A program made the translations under genes and the position numbers. From an uncultured Bacilli bacterium (lineage in GTDB: Bacteria; Bacillota_I; Bacilli_A; RF39; UBA660), in the NCBI GenBank assembly GCA_910578745.1, contig CAJTSN010000053.1, positions 1 to 8,440 on the forward strand: a stretch of DNA of 8,440 nt, read 5' to 3'. The notes beneath the pieces were generated by a model, which saw nothing but the letters and a program-made list of their open reading frames with translations, was not told the DNA's origin and did not search any database. Each line of letters starts with the position of its first letter. Position 1 is the stretch's first letter. This document shows positions 1-6,736 of the stretch, piece after piece.

Positions 1-69
1 CTCATTTTAGTGTATGTAAGTCTGAATAGTTACATAAAAAGAATTATTTTGACGCGAAACAGTTGGTGA
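1..69 (+). CDS. 3' end of an upstream gene (partial, unknown product)
   Basis: Frame 1 is open from the first base of the window to a TGA at 67-69 and encodes 22 residues: a hydrophobic run (LILVYVSL) followed by a basic, polar tail ending in NSW. The other two + frames close within about 30 bases. An intrinsic terminator begins 28 bases after the stop, which is what the end of a real gene looks like. The hydrophobic-then-basic ending would fit the last transmembrane segment and cytoplasmic tail of a membrane protein, but too little is visible to name a family. A chance open frame of this length cannot be excluded in AT-rich DNA; the terminator is the main support. Confidence 0.45.
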   Translation, partial: LILVYVSLNSYIKRIILTRNSW

Positions 70-96
70 AAACTATGGATATATGATATATTAATG

Positions 97-131
97 GTTA
101 GTTAAATGTATAGCTAACTTTTTTCTTTTTT
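97..131 (+). terminator. Intrinsic terminator of the upstream gene
   Basis: The arms GTTAGTTA (97-104) and TAGCTAAC (111-118) pair over 8 positions with one G-U wobble around a 6-base loop, and are followed at once by a T-rich run (119-131, one C interruption). The T tract is only on the + strand side, so it ends transcription coming from the left. It insulates the ABC exporter gene from its upstream neighbour. Confidence 0.75.
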
Positions 132-210
132 CAAGAAATTTAATTTTTTTACATAGTATTAGAAAATGTACTCCTTAAAGTGTGTAATTTTTTTATAACT
201 TAGGCTATTT

Positions 211-252
211 TTGACTTGAGAAATTTGATTTGTTAGAAATGTTTTTTAGAAT
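211..252 (+). promoter_or_regulatory. Candidate sigma-A-type promoter region of the ABC exporter
   Basis: Two overlapping candidates are visible: TTGACT (211-216) with TAGAAA (234-239) at 17 bases, and TTGATT (225-230) with TAGAAT (247-252) at 16 bases. Both lie after the upstream terminator and 36-50 bases before the start codon, so one of them probably drives the exporter gene. In DNA this AT-rich, chance matches are common. Confidence 0.4.
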
Positions 253-288
253 AGCAAATATTTAAAAATAGAAAGAAGTGTGTTGGAT

Positions 289-2016
289 ATGAAAGAGACT
301 GTTTATCATTTGAAAAAAATTTTTTCCTTTGGAAAACAATATAAGTGGTTTTTTCTTTTGGAACTATTACTTTCTTGTATTCAAATTAGTATAGGTGTTC
401 TTTTGCCTCTTTTTGCTGCAAAACAAATTGTTTTAGTCACAAATAATGAATACCATCAATTGCTACTCATAAGTGTGGCTATCTGTGGTATTGAGATATT
501 TAATAGTTTAAATAATGCTTGTATAGGTAAAGTTTGTAATGTTTTTCGAAGAGGAACTATGAAAAATATTCAAATTGAGCTAGGAATAGAAATATTGAAA
601 ATAAAACAGGAAGATATTGAAAAATATGGAACGGGAACCTTCATTGAAAGATTAAATCATGATACAGAAAGAATAACAGAACTTTTTACAAAAGGAATTG
701 GATATTTAGCAAGAGTATTTACTTATTTAGGTGTTTTTATTTCTGTATTTGTGATTAACCGAGTCGTTTTTCTTTATTATTTGATAGTGGCACTTCTTTT
801 GACTTTTCTTTATTTGATAAAAACAAAAAAAATAGGAATACAAGATGTGAAATATAAAAAGCAAAAAGACAGGGTCTCTGGATTTATTGGTGAATTAGTA
901 AGAGGAGAAAAAGATATTAAGATTTTATCTGCAAAAAAAAGCTTTATGAATCGATTATCGACTGAGATTACAAAGCAAAATGATTTGCAACACGTGAAAC
1001 GAAACTTAGAAGTTCTCTATGATATAGGTATTCATTTTCTTACAAGTATTTTAACATTAGGACTAGTGATATTACTTATCTTTTTAATTCAAAATGAACA
1101 ACTGAGTGTTTCTTTGGCGGTGGCACTTTTTACCTATAAAACCAATATTATGACCAATTTTATGGAAAACGTGTCTTTGCTTCTTAATGAAGTAAAAGAT
1201 TTTAATATTTCCTCAGGTCGAGCTTTATCCATTTTAGAAAATAAAGCCTTTCATAAAGAAATTTTTGGTACAAGACATTTAGAGCATTTAGAAGGAAATT
1301 TCTCATTTAAAAATGTTTCTTTTTCTTATAAAAATTATCCTGTATTAAATGGAATGACTTTTGATATAAAAGCAGGACAAACGGTTGCTTTTGTTGGAAA
1401 AAGTGGTGCTGGAAAAACGACTGTGTTCAATCTTTTAGGAAAACTTTATGATATAGAAAATGGAGAAATATGGATCGATGATATAAATATTAAAACTCTT
1501 GATGAAGCTTCTATACGTGACAATATTACTATTATTAGTCAAAATCCTTATATTTTTAATATGAGTATACGTGATAATTTTAAATTAGTAAAAGAGGATG
1601 TCAAGGAAGAAGAAATTGTAGAGGCATTAAAAAAGTCCTGTTTATATTCTTTTGTATCTACCTTACCAAATGGAATAGATACGGTTATAGGTGAAGGTGG
1701 AACGAACTTATCGGGGGGTCAAAGACAAAGACTGGCTATTGCAAGAGCTTTTGTTCAAAAAACAAAGATCATTCTCTTTGATGAAGCAACATCTGCTTTG
1801 GATAATGAAACACAAAGAGACATACAAAAAGCGATTGATAATTTAAAGGGAGAATATACAATTATGATTATTGCTCATCGTTTATCAACCATTATTCATG
1901 CAGATCGAATTATGCTTGTAGAAGATGGCAAAATCACTGCCGAAGGAACACACCAAGAATTACTGTCAAATAATGTAGTCTATCAAAAATTGTATGAGAA
2001 TGAAATTACAAAGTAG
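289..2016 (+). CDS. ABC exporter, fused membrane and ATP-binding domains
   Basis: Half-size ABC exporter of 575 aa that should act as a dimer in the cytoplasmic membrane and expel a substrate at the cost of ATP. The N-terminal half (residues about 20-300) holds six hydrophobic segments, roughly at 21-45, 56-75, 133-157, 158-178, 244-268 and 273-290. The C-terminal ATPase domain has every hallmark: A-loop Tyr347, Walker A GKSGAGKTT (370-378), Q-loop Gln418, the exporter X-loop (TVIGEGG), signature LSGGQ (474-478), Walker B IILFDE (494-499, catalytic Glu499), D-loop SALD and switch His530. It is therefore probably active. There is no C39 peptidase domain, so it is not a peptidase-containing bacteriocin exporter. 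The substrate cannot be told: drug, peptide and lipid exporters all look like this. Start: GTG 280, TTG 283 and ATG 289 are in frame; ATG 289 sits about 10 bases after the purine-rich GAAAGAAG (271-278) and is preferred. It appears monocistronic; a partner half-transporter is not next to it. Confidence 0.93.
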   Translation: MKETVYHLKKIFSFGKQYKWFFLLELLLSCIQISIGVLLPLFAAKQIVLVTNNEYHQLLLISVAICGIEIFNSLNNACIGKVCNVFRRGTMKNIQIELGIEILKIKQEDIEKYGTGTFIERLNHDTERITELFTKGIGYLARVFTYLGVFISVFVINRVVFLYYLIVALLLTFLYLIKTKKIGIQDVKYKKQKDRVSGFIGELVRGEKDIKILSAKKSFMNRLSTEITKQNDLQHVKRNLEVLYDIGIHFLTSILTLGLVILLIFLIQNEQLSVSLAVALFTYKTNIMTNFMENVSLLLNEVKDFNISSGRALSILENKAFHKEIFGTRHLEHLEGNFSFKNVSFSYKNYPVLNGMTFDIKAGQTVAFVGKSGAGKTTVFNLLGKLYDIENGEIWIDDINIKTLDEASIRDNITIISQNPYIFNMSIRDNFKLVKEDVKEEEIVEALKKSCLYSFVSTLPNGIDTVIGEGGTNLSGGQRQRLAIARAFVQKTKIILFDEATSALDNETQRDIQKAIDNLKGEYTIMIIAHRLSTIIHADRIMLVEDGKITAEGTHQELLSNNVVYQKLYENEITK

Positions 2017-2023
2017 TTTAAAC

Positions 2024-2048
2024 GAATAAGTAATTTCTTCTTTTTTTT
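2024..2048 (+). terminator. Weak terminator-like hairpin after the ABC exporter
   Basis: GAATAAG (2024-2030) can pair imperfectly with CTTCTTT (2037-2043) around a 6-base loop, and a run of eight T covers 2041-2048. The stem is short, AT-rich and has one mismatch and a wobble. The position just after the exporter stop codon is right, but the structure is marginal. Confidence 0.3.
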
Positions 2049-2256
2049 ATATTAAGTGATTGTGTTTCCATGATTTATGGAATTCTGTTTTCTAAGGCGA
2101 AATACATATACTTCTATTTAGAAGAATAAGTTTTAGAATTCAATTACGAAATCCTATATAGATGAAAGAATATGATTTTTAGTGAATATTTTATCTTATT
2201 ACTAATTCGTTTTGTATTTAATGTACTTACTATTTTTCTAAAAGAAGAGCGATCTC

Positions 2257-2291
2257 TTTCTCCTGCTTAAAATTATTTTAAACAGGAGAAA
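2257..2291 (+). repeat. Strong inverted repeat that would hide a ribosome-binding site
   Basis: TTTCTCCTG (2257-2265) is the perfect reverse complement of CAGGAGAAA (2283-2291). After a single C-A mismatch the stem continues with TTAAAA (2267-2272) against TTTTAA (2276-2281), leaving a 3-base loop: 15 pairs in all. Neither strand has a T run after it, so it is not a normal terminator. As + strand RNA, the right arm carries the Shine-Dalgarno core AGGAG (2284-2288) of the small ORF that follows, and the left arm holds the matching CTCCT. An alternative pairing exists: AAGAG (2245-2249) can pair with CTCTT (2254-2258) over a 4-base loop, competing for part of the left arm. Confidence 0.55.
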
Positions 2292-2296
2292 TGTTT

Positions 2297-2401
2297 ATGA
2301 TAAATGAATCAATTTTTCTTCCATTTCTTCCCATATTAAAATATACATGTTATAATGAAATAGAGTTTGAAAAAAAGAATTATATAGTATTTATTTACTG
2401 A
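2297..2401 (+). CDS. Possible small protein, 34 aa, unknown
   Basis: ATG 2297 lies 8 bases after AGGAG (2284-2288), a near-ideal Shine-Dalgarno and spacing, and opens a 34-codon frame ended by TGA and then TAA. An in-frame ATG at 2291 is too close to the ribosome-binding site. The product would begin with a hydrophobic, proline-containing stretch (IFLPFLPIL) and continue with a charged, aromatic-rich tail. I recognise no family. A promoter-like site (2328-2356) lies inside the frame, and the same reading frame continues past the stops with other coding-like fragments, so this could also be the broken 5' end of a decayed gene or simply chance. Confidence 0.22.
   Translation: MINESIFLPFLPILKYTCYNEIEFEKKNYIVFIY
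2328..2356 (+). promoter_or_regulatory. Promoter-like site with extended -10, distal to mutS
   Basis: A perfect TATAAT (2351-2356) preceded by TG with one base between (an extended -10), and TTCCCA (2328-2333, four of six consensus bases) exactly 17 bases upstream. If used, transcription would start near 2363 and give mutS a leader of about 360 bases. Confidence 0.35.
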
Positions 2402-2639
2402 TAAATGAAATGTGATGTTATAAAGAAAATCGTGTTATGATTTGTTTTCTTATTTCTAATGAACTATAGAAAAGAAAGTAAAGATTTGAAGAAGAAAGTA
2501 TGAATAAAGAGGATTAGAAAAAAATTTTTACTATATTCATGTTTAAAAGGGAAAACAAATAGTTATAAAGTAAAGAAACAATGGTATAAATCCTTTTTTG
2601 ATGATGAATGGAAGGTAGTCAAAAAATTTATTTTTAAAA

Positions 2640-2668
2640 TTTACTATTTTTTCTAGTTTTTCTAAAAT
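2640..2668 (+). promoter_or_regulatory. Promoter-like site close to mutS
   Basis: TTTACT (2640-2645) and TAAAAT (2663-2668) are separated by 17 bases. The predicted start near 2675 leaves a short leader with the mutS ribosome-binding site. The match is moderate and the surrounding DNA is very AT-rich. Confidence 0.35.
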
Positions 2669-2710
2669 AGGAAAAGGTTTTACAGAAAAAGAAAACTATG
2701 TTAGTAGTGA

Positions 2711-2720
2711 AGGGATGGAG
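2711..2720 (+). promoter_or_regulatory. Ribosome-binding site that decides the mutS start
   Basis: AGGGATGGAG lies 4-9 bases before ATG 2725, whereas the in-frame ATG at 2698 has only A-rich sequence before it. Starting at 2725 also puts the mismatch-wedge residues at Phe37 and Glu39, next to Phe36 and Glu38 of E. coli MutS. Confidence 0.75.
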
Positions 2721-2724
2721 TAAA

Positions 2725-5262
2725 ATGAACAGGTGCGATGTAGACAAAACAAAAGTAACCCCTATGATGGGACAATATTTAGAGATTAAAGAAAAAAATC
2801 CTGATATCCTATTATTTTTCCGTTTAGGGGATTTTTATGAAATGTTTTTCGAAGATGCTATACTTGCATCTCGTGAATTGGAACTTACTTTAACAGGAAA
2901 GAATGCAGGTTTAGAAGAAAAAATTCCAATGTGCGGTATTCCTTACCATGCTGCAAATATATATATTGAGAAAATGGTTGAAAAAGGATATAAAGTAGGA
3001 ATCTGTGAGCAGATGGAAGATCCTAAGAATGCGAAGGGAATTGTCAAAAGAGAGATTACACAAATTGTAAGTAAAGGGACAATCATGAATGATGAATCTT
3101 TACTTGCTTATGAAAATAATTATGTAGGAAATGTTCTTGATTTTGGTTATTGTTATGGAATTTCTTATGCGGATATATCAACAGGAGAGATGAATGTAAC
3201 GCTTTTAACACATAACAAAAACTTGTTGATTTCAACAATTGTGAGTTTAGGTATTAAAGAGATTATTTTAGAAAATAAGGTAGATAAAGGAATTTTATCG
3301 CTTTTAAAAAATCAGTTTAGACTCCCTGTCACGATTAGTGATCTTATTTTAGAGAATAATAAATACCAATACATTTATGAAAATCTGGAAGATGAACGTT
3401 ATCAAAAAACACTCAAACATTTATTAACCTATATTTTGGATACCCAAAAAAGAGATTTATCGCATTTACAAAAGGCGATGATTCGCGAAAATAAAAATTA
3501 TTTAAAAATGAATATTCATACGAAAAGAAATTTAGAATTAACAGAAACCCTTCGTTTAAAACAAAGAAACTATTCATTAATTTGGTTGTTAGATAAAACG
3601 AAGACAGCTATGGGTTCTAGAATGCTTAAGTTTTATATTGAAAATCCATTAGTTGATGTAGAAGAAATCTATCATCGATATGATGTGGTCGATGTTTTTT
3701 TAAAAGAATTTATTTTAAAAGCAGATTTGATTGATTGTTTACAAGAAGTTTATGATTTAGAAAGATTAAGTGGAAAAATTGCTTTTGGAAATGCAAATGG
3801 AAGAGATGTACTGCAATTAAAATCTTCTTTAAAAGTTCTTCCTAAAATTAAAGAGATTTTAGAAAAAATACATTATGAAAAACAAATGGAAATTTTGCCA
3901 GAGTTATATGATCTACTTGAGAAGAGTATTTATGAAACACCACCTGTTACAATTAAAGAGGGCTATTTAATTAAAGAAGGTTTTAATCAAGAGCTAGATG
4001 AACTAAAGAATTTAAGAAAAGGGGGAAAGGATTTCGTTGCTGATTTTGAAAATCAGGAAAGAGAAAAAACAGGTATTAAGAATTTAAAGGTAGGCTATAA
4101 TCGTGTTTTTGGATATTATATAGAGGTATCGAAAGGAAGTACATCTTTAGTAAAAGAGGAATATGGATATGAAAGAAAGCAAACGCTAAGTAATTGTGAA
4201 AGATATATCAGTCCTATTCTAAAAGAAAAAGAGGCTCTTATTTTAAATGCAGAAGAGCGAATTATTGAACTAGAATATGAATTATTTATTCAAATTCGTG
4301 ATAGAATAAAAGAGTACATACCAGTACTTCAAAATATAGCAAAGGTGATTAGTGAAATTGATGTTTTGCAAGCATTTGCCACTGTGGCAGAAGAGAACAA
4401 TTATATACGTCCCATTTTAAATACAGAAAGAGAAATACGTATAGTAGATAGCAGACATCCAGTGGTAGAAAAGGTACTTACAAATGAATTTGTATCTAAT
4501 AATATTGTCATGGATAAAAATACAAATATTTTGTTAATTACAGGACCAAATATGGCAGGGAAATCGACCTATATGAGGCAGATGGCCATTACAGTGATCA
4601 TGGCCCAAATTGGTTGCTTTGTTCCTGCAAGTTACGCTACTTTACCTGTTTTTGATGCCATTTTCACTCGAATTGGTGCTAGTGATGACTTAGTGAGTGG
4701 GGAATCTACTTTCATGGTTGAGATGAATGAGGCAAATACGGCTATTAGTGAAGCTACGGAAAATAGTTTGATTTTATTTGATGAACTAGGAAGGGGAACG
4801 GCAACTTTTGATGGAATGGCTTTAGCGCAATCGATTATTGAATATATTCATAATCAAATTAAGGCAAAGACGTTTTTTTCGACACATTATCATGAATTAA
4901 CGGATTTAGAGCAGTCACTAAAAAATGTAAAAAATATTCATGTCAGTGCCCATGAAGAGGATGGAAAAGTAACCTTTTTACATAAAATTAAGGAAGGAAG
5001 TATCGATAAAAGTTATGGAATTCATGTAGCCAAATTAGCAGAGCTTCCAGAAATCGTGATTAAAAGGGCAGATCAAATCTTAAAGATTTACGAGAATAAA
5101 GAAATAAAAAGAGATATCAAAGTACAAGAATGTTTACCAATTGAAGAGTTCATTTCTAAAAAATCTCCTTTAGAAGAGGAAGTTAGAAAAATAAATCCTT
5201 TGGAAATGACTCCTATGGAAGCATTAAGTTTCTTGTGCGAGTGGAAACAGAAAATAAAATAG
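2725..5262 (+). CDS. mutS: DNA mismatch repair protein MutS
   Basis: MutS binds mismatches and small loops in newly replicated DNA as a dimer and, using ATP, recruits MutL to start repair. With the start at 2725 it has 845 aa, the usual length (E. coli 853). The N-terminal mismatch-binding domain carries GDFYEMF (35-41), including the Phe-x-Glu wedge (Phe37, Glu39) that stacks on the mispair. Connector, lever and clamp regions follow. The ATPase domain has Walker A GPNMAGKST (607-615), Walker B LILFDELGRGT (682-692) and the STHYHEL motif (719-725). The C-terminal end (PLEMTPMEALSFL) is the conserved tail of bacterial MutS1, so this is not the MutS2 paralogue, which lacks the N-terminal mismatch-binding domain. 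No motif is broken. mutL, often the next gene in other bacteria, is not here; a small membrane protein follows after 8 bases. Confidence 0.98.
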   Translation: MNRCDVDKTKVTPMMGQYLEIKEKNPDILLFFRLGDFYEMFFEDAILASRELELTLTGKNAGLEEKIPMCGIPYHAANIYIEKMVEKGYKVGICEQMEDPKNAKGIVKREITQIVSKGTIMNDESLLAYENNYVGNVLDFGYCYGISYADISTGEMNVTLLTHNKNLLISTIVSLGIKEIILENKVDKGILSLLKNQFRLPVTISDLILENNKYQYIYENLEDERYQKTLKHLLTYILDTQKRDLSHLQKAMIRENKNYLKMNIHTKRNLELTETLRLKQRNYSLIWLLDKTKTAMGSRMLKFYIENPLVDVEEIYHRYDVVDVFLKEFILKADLIDCLQEVYDLERLSGKIAFGNANGRDVLQLKSSLKVLPKIKEILEKIHYEKQMEILPELYDLLEKSIYETPPVTIKEGYLIKEGFNQELDELKNLRKGGKDFVADFENQEREKTGIKNLKVGYNRVFGYYIEVSKGSTSLVKEEYGYERKQTLSNCERYISPILKEKEALILNAEERIIELEYELFIQIRDRIKEYIPVLQNIAKVISEIDVLQAFATVAEENNYIRPILNTEREIRIVDSRHPVVEKVLTNEFVSNNIVMDKNTNILLITGPNMAGKSTYMRQMAITVIMAQIGCFVPASYATLPVFDAIFTRIGASDDLVSGESTFMVEMNEANTAISEATENSLILFDELGRGTATFDGMALAQSIIEYIHNQIKAKTFFSTHYHELTDLEQSLKNVKNIHVSAHEEDGKVTFLHKIKEGSIDKSYGIHVAKLAELPEIVIKRADQILKIYENKEIKRDIKVQECLPIEEFISKKSPLEEEVRKINPLEMTPMEALSFLCEWKQKIK

Positions 5263-5270
5263 GAGGGCTT

Positions 5271-5678
5271 ATGAGTTTATTAAAGCGTGAAAATTGGTTT
5301 GTATATTGCATTGTAACCTTTTTTACATCGGGGTTATATACCCTTGCCTTAGCTTATGACTTAGGTTTATATGAAAAAGGGGCTTGGTATACAAAATGGT
5401 ATAATTGGGTACTGGGAGTTCTATTCTTTATTTATCCCGCTGTTCTTATGTTTTTAATACTACAAATTAAGTTACAAATAGAGGTGTGTAAAAGATTAAA
5501 TGTAAAAGGAAGTAGTATTTATGGATATCCTTATGCTTGGATTTTATGTTTAATTGTTCCAATTTTAGGATGGGCTATTTTTTTAGTGATGTTACTTCAC
5601 ATTACGTATTATCCTGCTGTTATGATTTATAAGGGGGAGGGCGAAAAATTAATTAGGACTAAAAGTGAAAAAATTTAA
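5271..5678 (+). CDS. Small integral membrane protein of unknown function
   Basis: The 135-aa product is not recognised. It has three clear hydrophobic segments, about residues 9-30, 46-68 and 88-112, rich in aromatic residues (many Trp and Tyr), with short basic or polar loops (residues 69-82, KLQIEVCKRLNVKG-like) and a charged C-terminal tail (KGEGEKLIRTKSEKI). There is no signal-peptide cleavage site and no catalytic motif. ATG 5271 is chosen because a perfect AGGAGG (5261-5266) precedes it; an in-frame GTG at 5235 inside mutS has no such site. The ribosome-binding site overlaps the mutS stop codon and the gap is only 8 bases, so the gene is almost certainly co-transcribed and probably translationally coupled with mutS. 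A role in mismatch repair cannot be inferred from that alone. Confidence 0.8.
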   Translation: MSLLKRENWFVYCIVTFFTSGLYTLALAYDLGLYEKGAWYTKWYNWVLGVLFFIYPAVLMFLILQIKLQIEVCKRLNVKGSSIYGYPYAWILCLIVPILGWAIFLVMLLHITYYPAVMIYKGEGEKLIRTKSEKI

Positions 5679-5766
5679 AGGAAAAGGGTCGATTTCTTAA
5701 AAAAAGCAGATATTTAGATTTTTTCAAACATAAATTTTAAAAAAAAGATGAAATTTTGAAAATTTA

Positions 5767-5775
5767 TGATACAAT
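5767..5775 (+). promoter_or_regulatory. Extended -10 promoter of the pseudo-zincin gene pair
   Basis: TGA followed directly by TACAAT (5770-5775) forms an extended -10 element; there is no convincing -35. The predicted start, near 5782, falls on the ribosome-binding site, so the leader would be only about a dozen bases. Confidence 0.4.
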
Positions 5776-5781
5776 GATAAT

Positions 5782-5789
5782 AGGTGATC
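5782..5789 (+). promoter_or_regulatory. Ribosome-binding site that decides the start of the 176-aa gene
   Basis: AGGTGATC matches the 3' part of the Shine-Dalgarno consensus (complement of the 16S rRNA tail). The GGTGA core ends 5 bases before ATG 5793. An in-frame GTG at 5784 is part of the site itself and so cannot be the start; ATG 5790 is too close. Confidence 0.65.
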
Positions 5790-5792
5790 ATG

Positions 5793-6323
5793 ATGCTAGA
5801 TAGAGTTTTAAAAGCGGTTGATGAAAATGAAGGTATGAGTGTCGAGTTTAGAAAGAATGTGAAACAGTTAATTATTAAGTTCTCATCTATTTTTCCGCAA
5901 GTGTCTTTAGATAATTTAGAGGATAGAATTAAAAATGTAAAAATTGAAAAAACAAATAAATTGGTAAATAAAAAACCCTATGAATATAATGCAAAGGAAA
6001 ATATTTTGCGTTTTAGTGAGAGTGCTTTAAAGAATGAATATAATGCAGTGCATCTTCTTATGAGTGGACTACTCTGTATGATAACAGCACATGATAATAC
6101 GTATGGTTTTGCTACAACCGATAATAAATTTATTTCATTTAATATAGGATATACAGAGATTTTATCTTGTTTTTTAGTGGGAAATGCTGGAGAGGCAGAT
6201 TTTTATGAGGAAGAAGTAATCACTACGAATATAATCTCTGAAGTAATAGGAGCCGAGACTTTATTTGAAGCTTACTTTACAAATAATCCAACGATACTAT
6301 TTTCAAAAATTAAAAGTTTGTAG
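5793..6323 (+). CDS. Uncharacterised protein, probable inactive zincin-like (HExxH-type) peptidase relative
   Basis: This 176-aa cytoplasmic protein has no signal peptide or membrane anchor. By eye its second half follows the plan of small zinc-peptidase-fold proteins: a strand (about 62-73), a helix at 82-99 where HExxH would sit, a glycine turn, a segment resembling the LNEGYTE element that supplies the third ligand, then helices ending in a YF-x-N-x-P stretch (161-166). The key residues are missing: the expected HELLHM position reads SGLLCM (91-96), and NEGYTE reads NIGYTE (117-122). If the alignment is right, the fold is kept and both zinc binding and catalysis are lost, suggesting a binding or regulatory role. 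This is my inference from pattern memory; no database comparison was possible. The gene has its own promoter-like site and is followed after 9 bases by a second small gene. Confidence 0.8.
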   Translation: MLDRVLKAVDENEGMSVEFRKNVKQLIIKFSSIFPQVSLDNLEDRIKNVKIEKTNKLVNKKPYEYNAKENILRFSESALKNEYNAVHLLMSGLLCMITAHDNTYGFATTDNKFISFNIGYTEILSCFLVGNAGEADFYEEEVITTNIISEVIGAETLFEAYFTNNPTILFSKIKSL

Positions 6324-6332
6324 AAAGTGAGA

Positions 6333-6617
6333 ATGATTCATATGCTAGAAGTTATTGAGAGAATGGATGGTTATACAACAAGTAAAAATAATGGAGTACA
6401 TAATCCAGATCAAGGTGCTGTGAATGCTTTTTTTAAAGAGGTGTTAAAAAATAAAAGTTTTAGTCCGGATTCTTACATAAATTGTTTGTCTTATATGACA
6501 TGTTATCCAGGTTTACCTGATCATTTAAGAAAAGAGATAAGTCAACGTGAAAAAGAAGTTTATATTTCTTTATCACAAGGGTATTATGAGACAGAAGAAA
6601 ACCATAAGGTTAGATAA
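6333..6617 (+). CDS. Hypothetical protein, 94 aa
   Basis: I do not recognise this gene. The product is a small soluble protein, mixed helical in appearance, with a central region containing FFKEVLKNK, two Cys residues (about 53 and 58) and YPGLPDHL, and a very charged C-terminus. Two cysteines five residues apart are not a known zinc motif by themselves. ATG 6333 is placed 5 bases after AGAAAG (6322-6327); ATG 6342 is an alternative, and GTG 6327 overlaps the ribosome-binding site. The gap to the preceding gene is 9 bases and an intrinsic terminator follows directly, so the two form a two-gene operon and may work together. Confidence 0.72.
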   Translation: MIHMLEVIERMDGYTTSKNNGVHNPDQGAVNAFFKEVLKNKSFSPDSYINCLSYMTCYPGLPDHLRKEISQREKEVYISLSQGYYETEENHKVR

Positions 6618-6620
6618 ATA

Positions 6621-6650
6621 GAAAGGGATACTACTGTAAGTCCTTTTTTT
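6621..6650 (+). terminator. Intrinsic terminator of the pseudo-zincin gene pair
   Basis: AAAGG (6622-6626) pairs with CCTTT (6642-6646). After a small internal loop, TAC (6629-6631) pairs with GTA (6636-6638) around a 4-base loop. Seven T occupy 6644-6650. It begins 4 bases after the stop codon and separates this operon from murE. Confidence 0.65.
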
Positions 6651-6687
6651 GTGTAATATAAATCATCCTCTTTTAAATTCTTTTTTC

Positions 6688-6716
6688 TTGCACATACTTA
6701 TAATATCCAGTATAAT
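6688..6716 (+). promoter_or_regulatory. Promoter of murE-mraY
   Basis: TTGCAC (6688-6693) and a perfect TATAAT (6711-6716) are 17 bases apart. A second perfect TATAAT lies at 6699-6704 but has no good -35. The site follows a terminator and precedes the murE start by 20 bases, giving a leader of about 14 bases (start near 6723). Confidence 0.65.
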
Positions 6717-6724
6717 GTTAGTAT

Positions 6725-6731
6725 AAGGTGA
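6725..6731 (+). promoter_or_regulatory. Ribosome-binding site that decides the murE start
   Basis: AAGGTGA ends 5 bases before ATG 6737. The in-frame GTG 6728 and ATG 6731 lie inside it and are rejected as starts. Confidence 0.65.
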
Positions 6732-6736
6732 TGCTT

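Larger units (their letters stand above)
2017..2724. other. Long AT-rich intergenic region before mutS
   Basis: About 700 bases with no gene of normal size on either strand, which is long compared with the other gaps in this window (8-120 bases). It contains a possible weak terminator (2024-2048), a small perfect inverted repeat CTTCTA/TAGAAG (2111-2124), a strong hairpin (2257-2291), a 34-codon ORF with a good ribosome-binding site (2297-2401), a further in-frame series of ORF fragments up to 2656, and two promoter-like sites (2328-2356 and 2640-2668). I see no tRNA, rRNA, transposase or CRISPR repeat, and no RNA family that I recognise. It may be the remains of a lost gene, a long mutS leader, or hold an unannotated small RNA. 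Confidence 0.6.

Noticed and set aside
2411..2440. Repeated TGTTATAA/TGTTATGA words that look like more extended -10 boxes
   Set aside because: They lack -35 partners at the right distance, and such words are frequent in this base composition.
2017..2697. Search for a structured RNA gene (6S, SRP RNA, tmRNA, RNase P, T-box, riboswitch) in the long gap
   Set aside because: I could find none of the conserved sequence elements of these families; only the hairpin at 2257-2291 stands out.
2698..2724. ATG 2698 as the start of mutS
   Set aside because: Only A-rich sequence precedes it, while ATG 2725 has AGGGATGGAG in front and gives the normal MutS N-terminus and residue numbering.
5235..5270. 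GTG 5235 as the start of the small membrane protein, overlapping mutS
   Set aside because: A perfect AGGAGG at 5261-5266 points to ATG 5271, and the extra residues would not belong to a membrane segment.
5652..5700. Short frame starting at GTG 5663 after a G-rich stretch at the end of the membrane protein gene
   Set aside because: It runs for only about eleven codons with no well-spaced ribosome-binding site and no recognisable product.
5730..5767. Perfect 9-base inverted repeat ATAAATTTT / AAAATTTAT
   Set aside because: It is made only of A and T in a very AT-rich spacer with a 20-base gap. Such matches arise easily by chance, and there is no T tract or known operator pattern.
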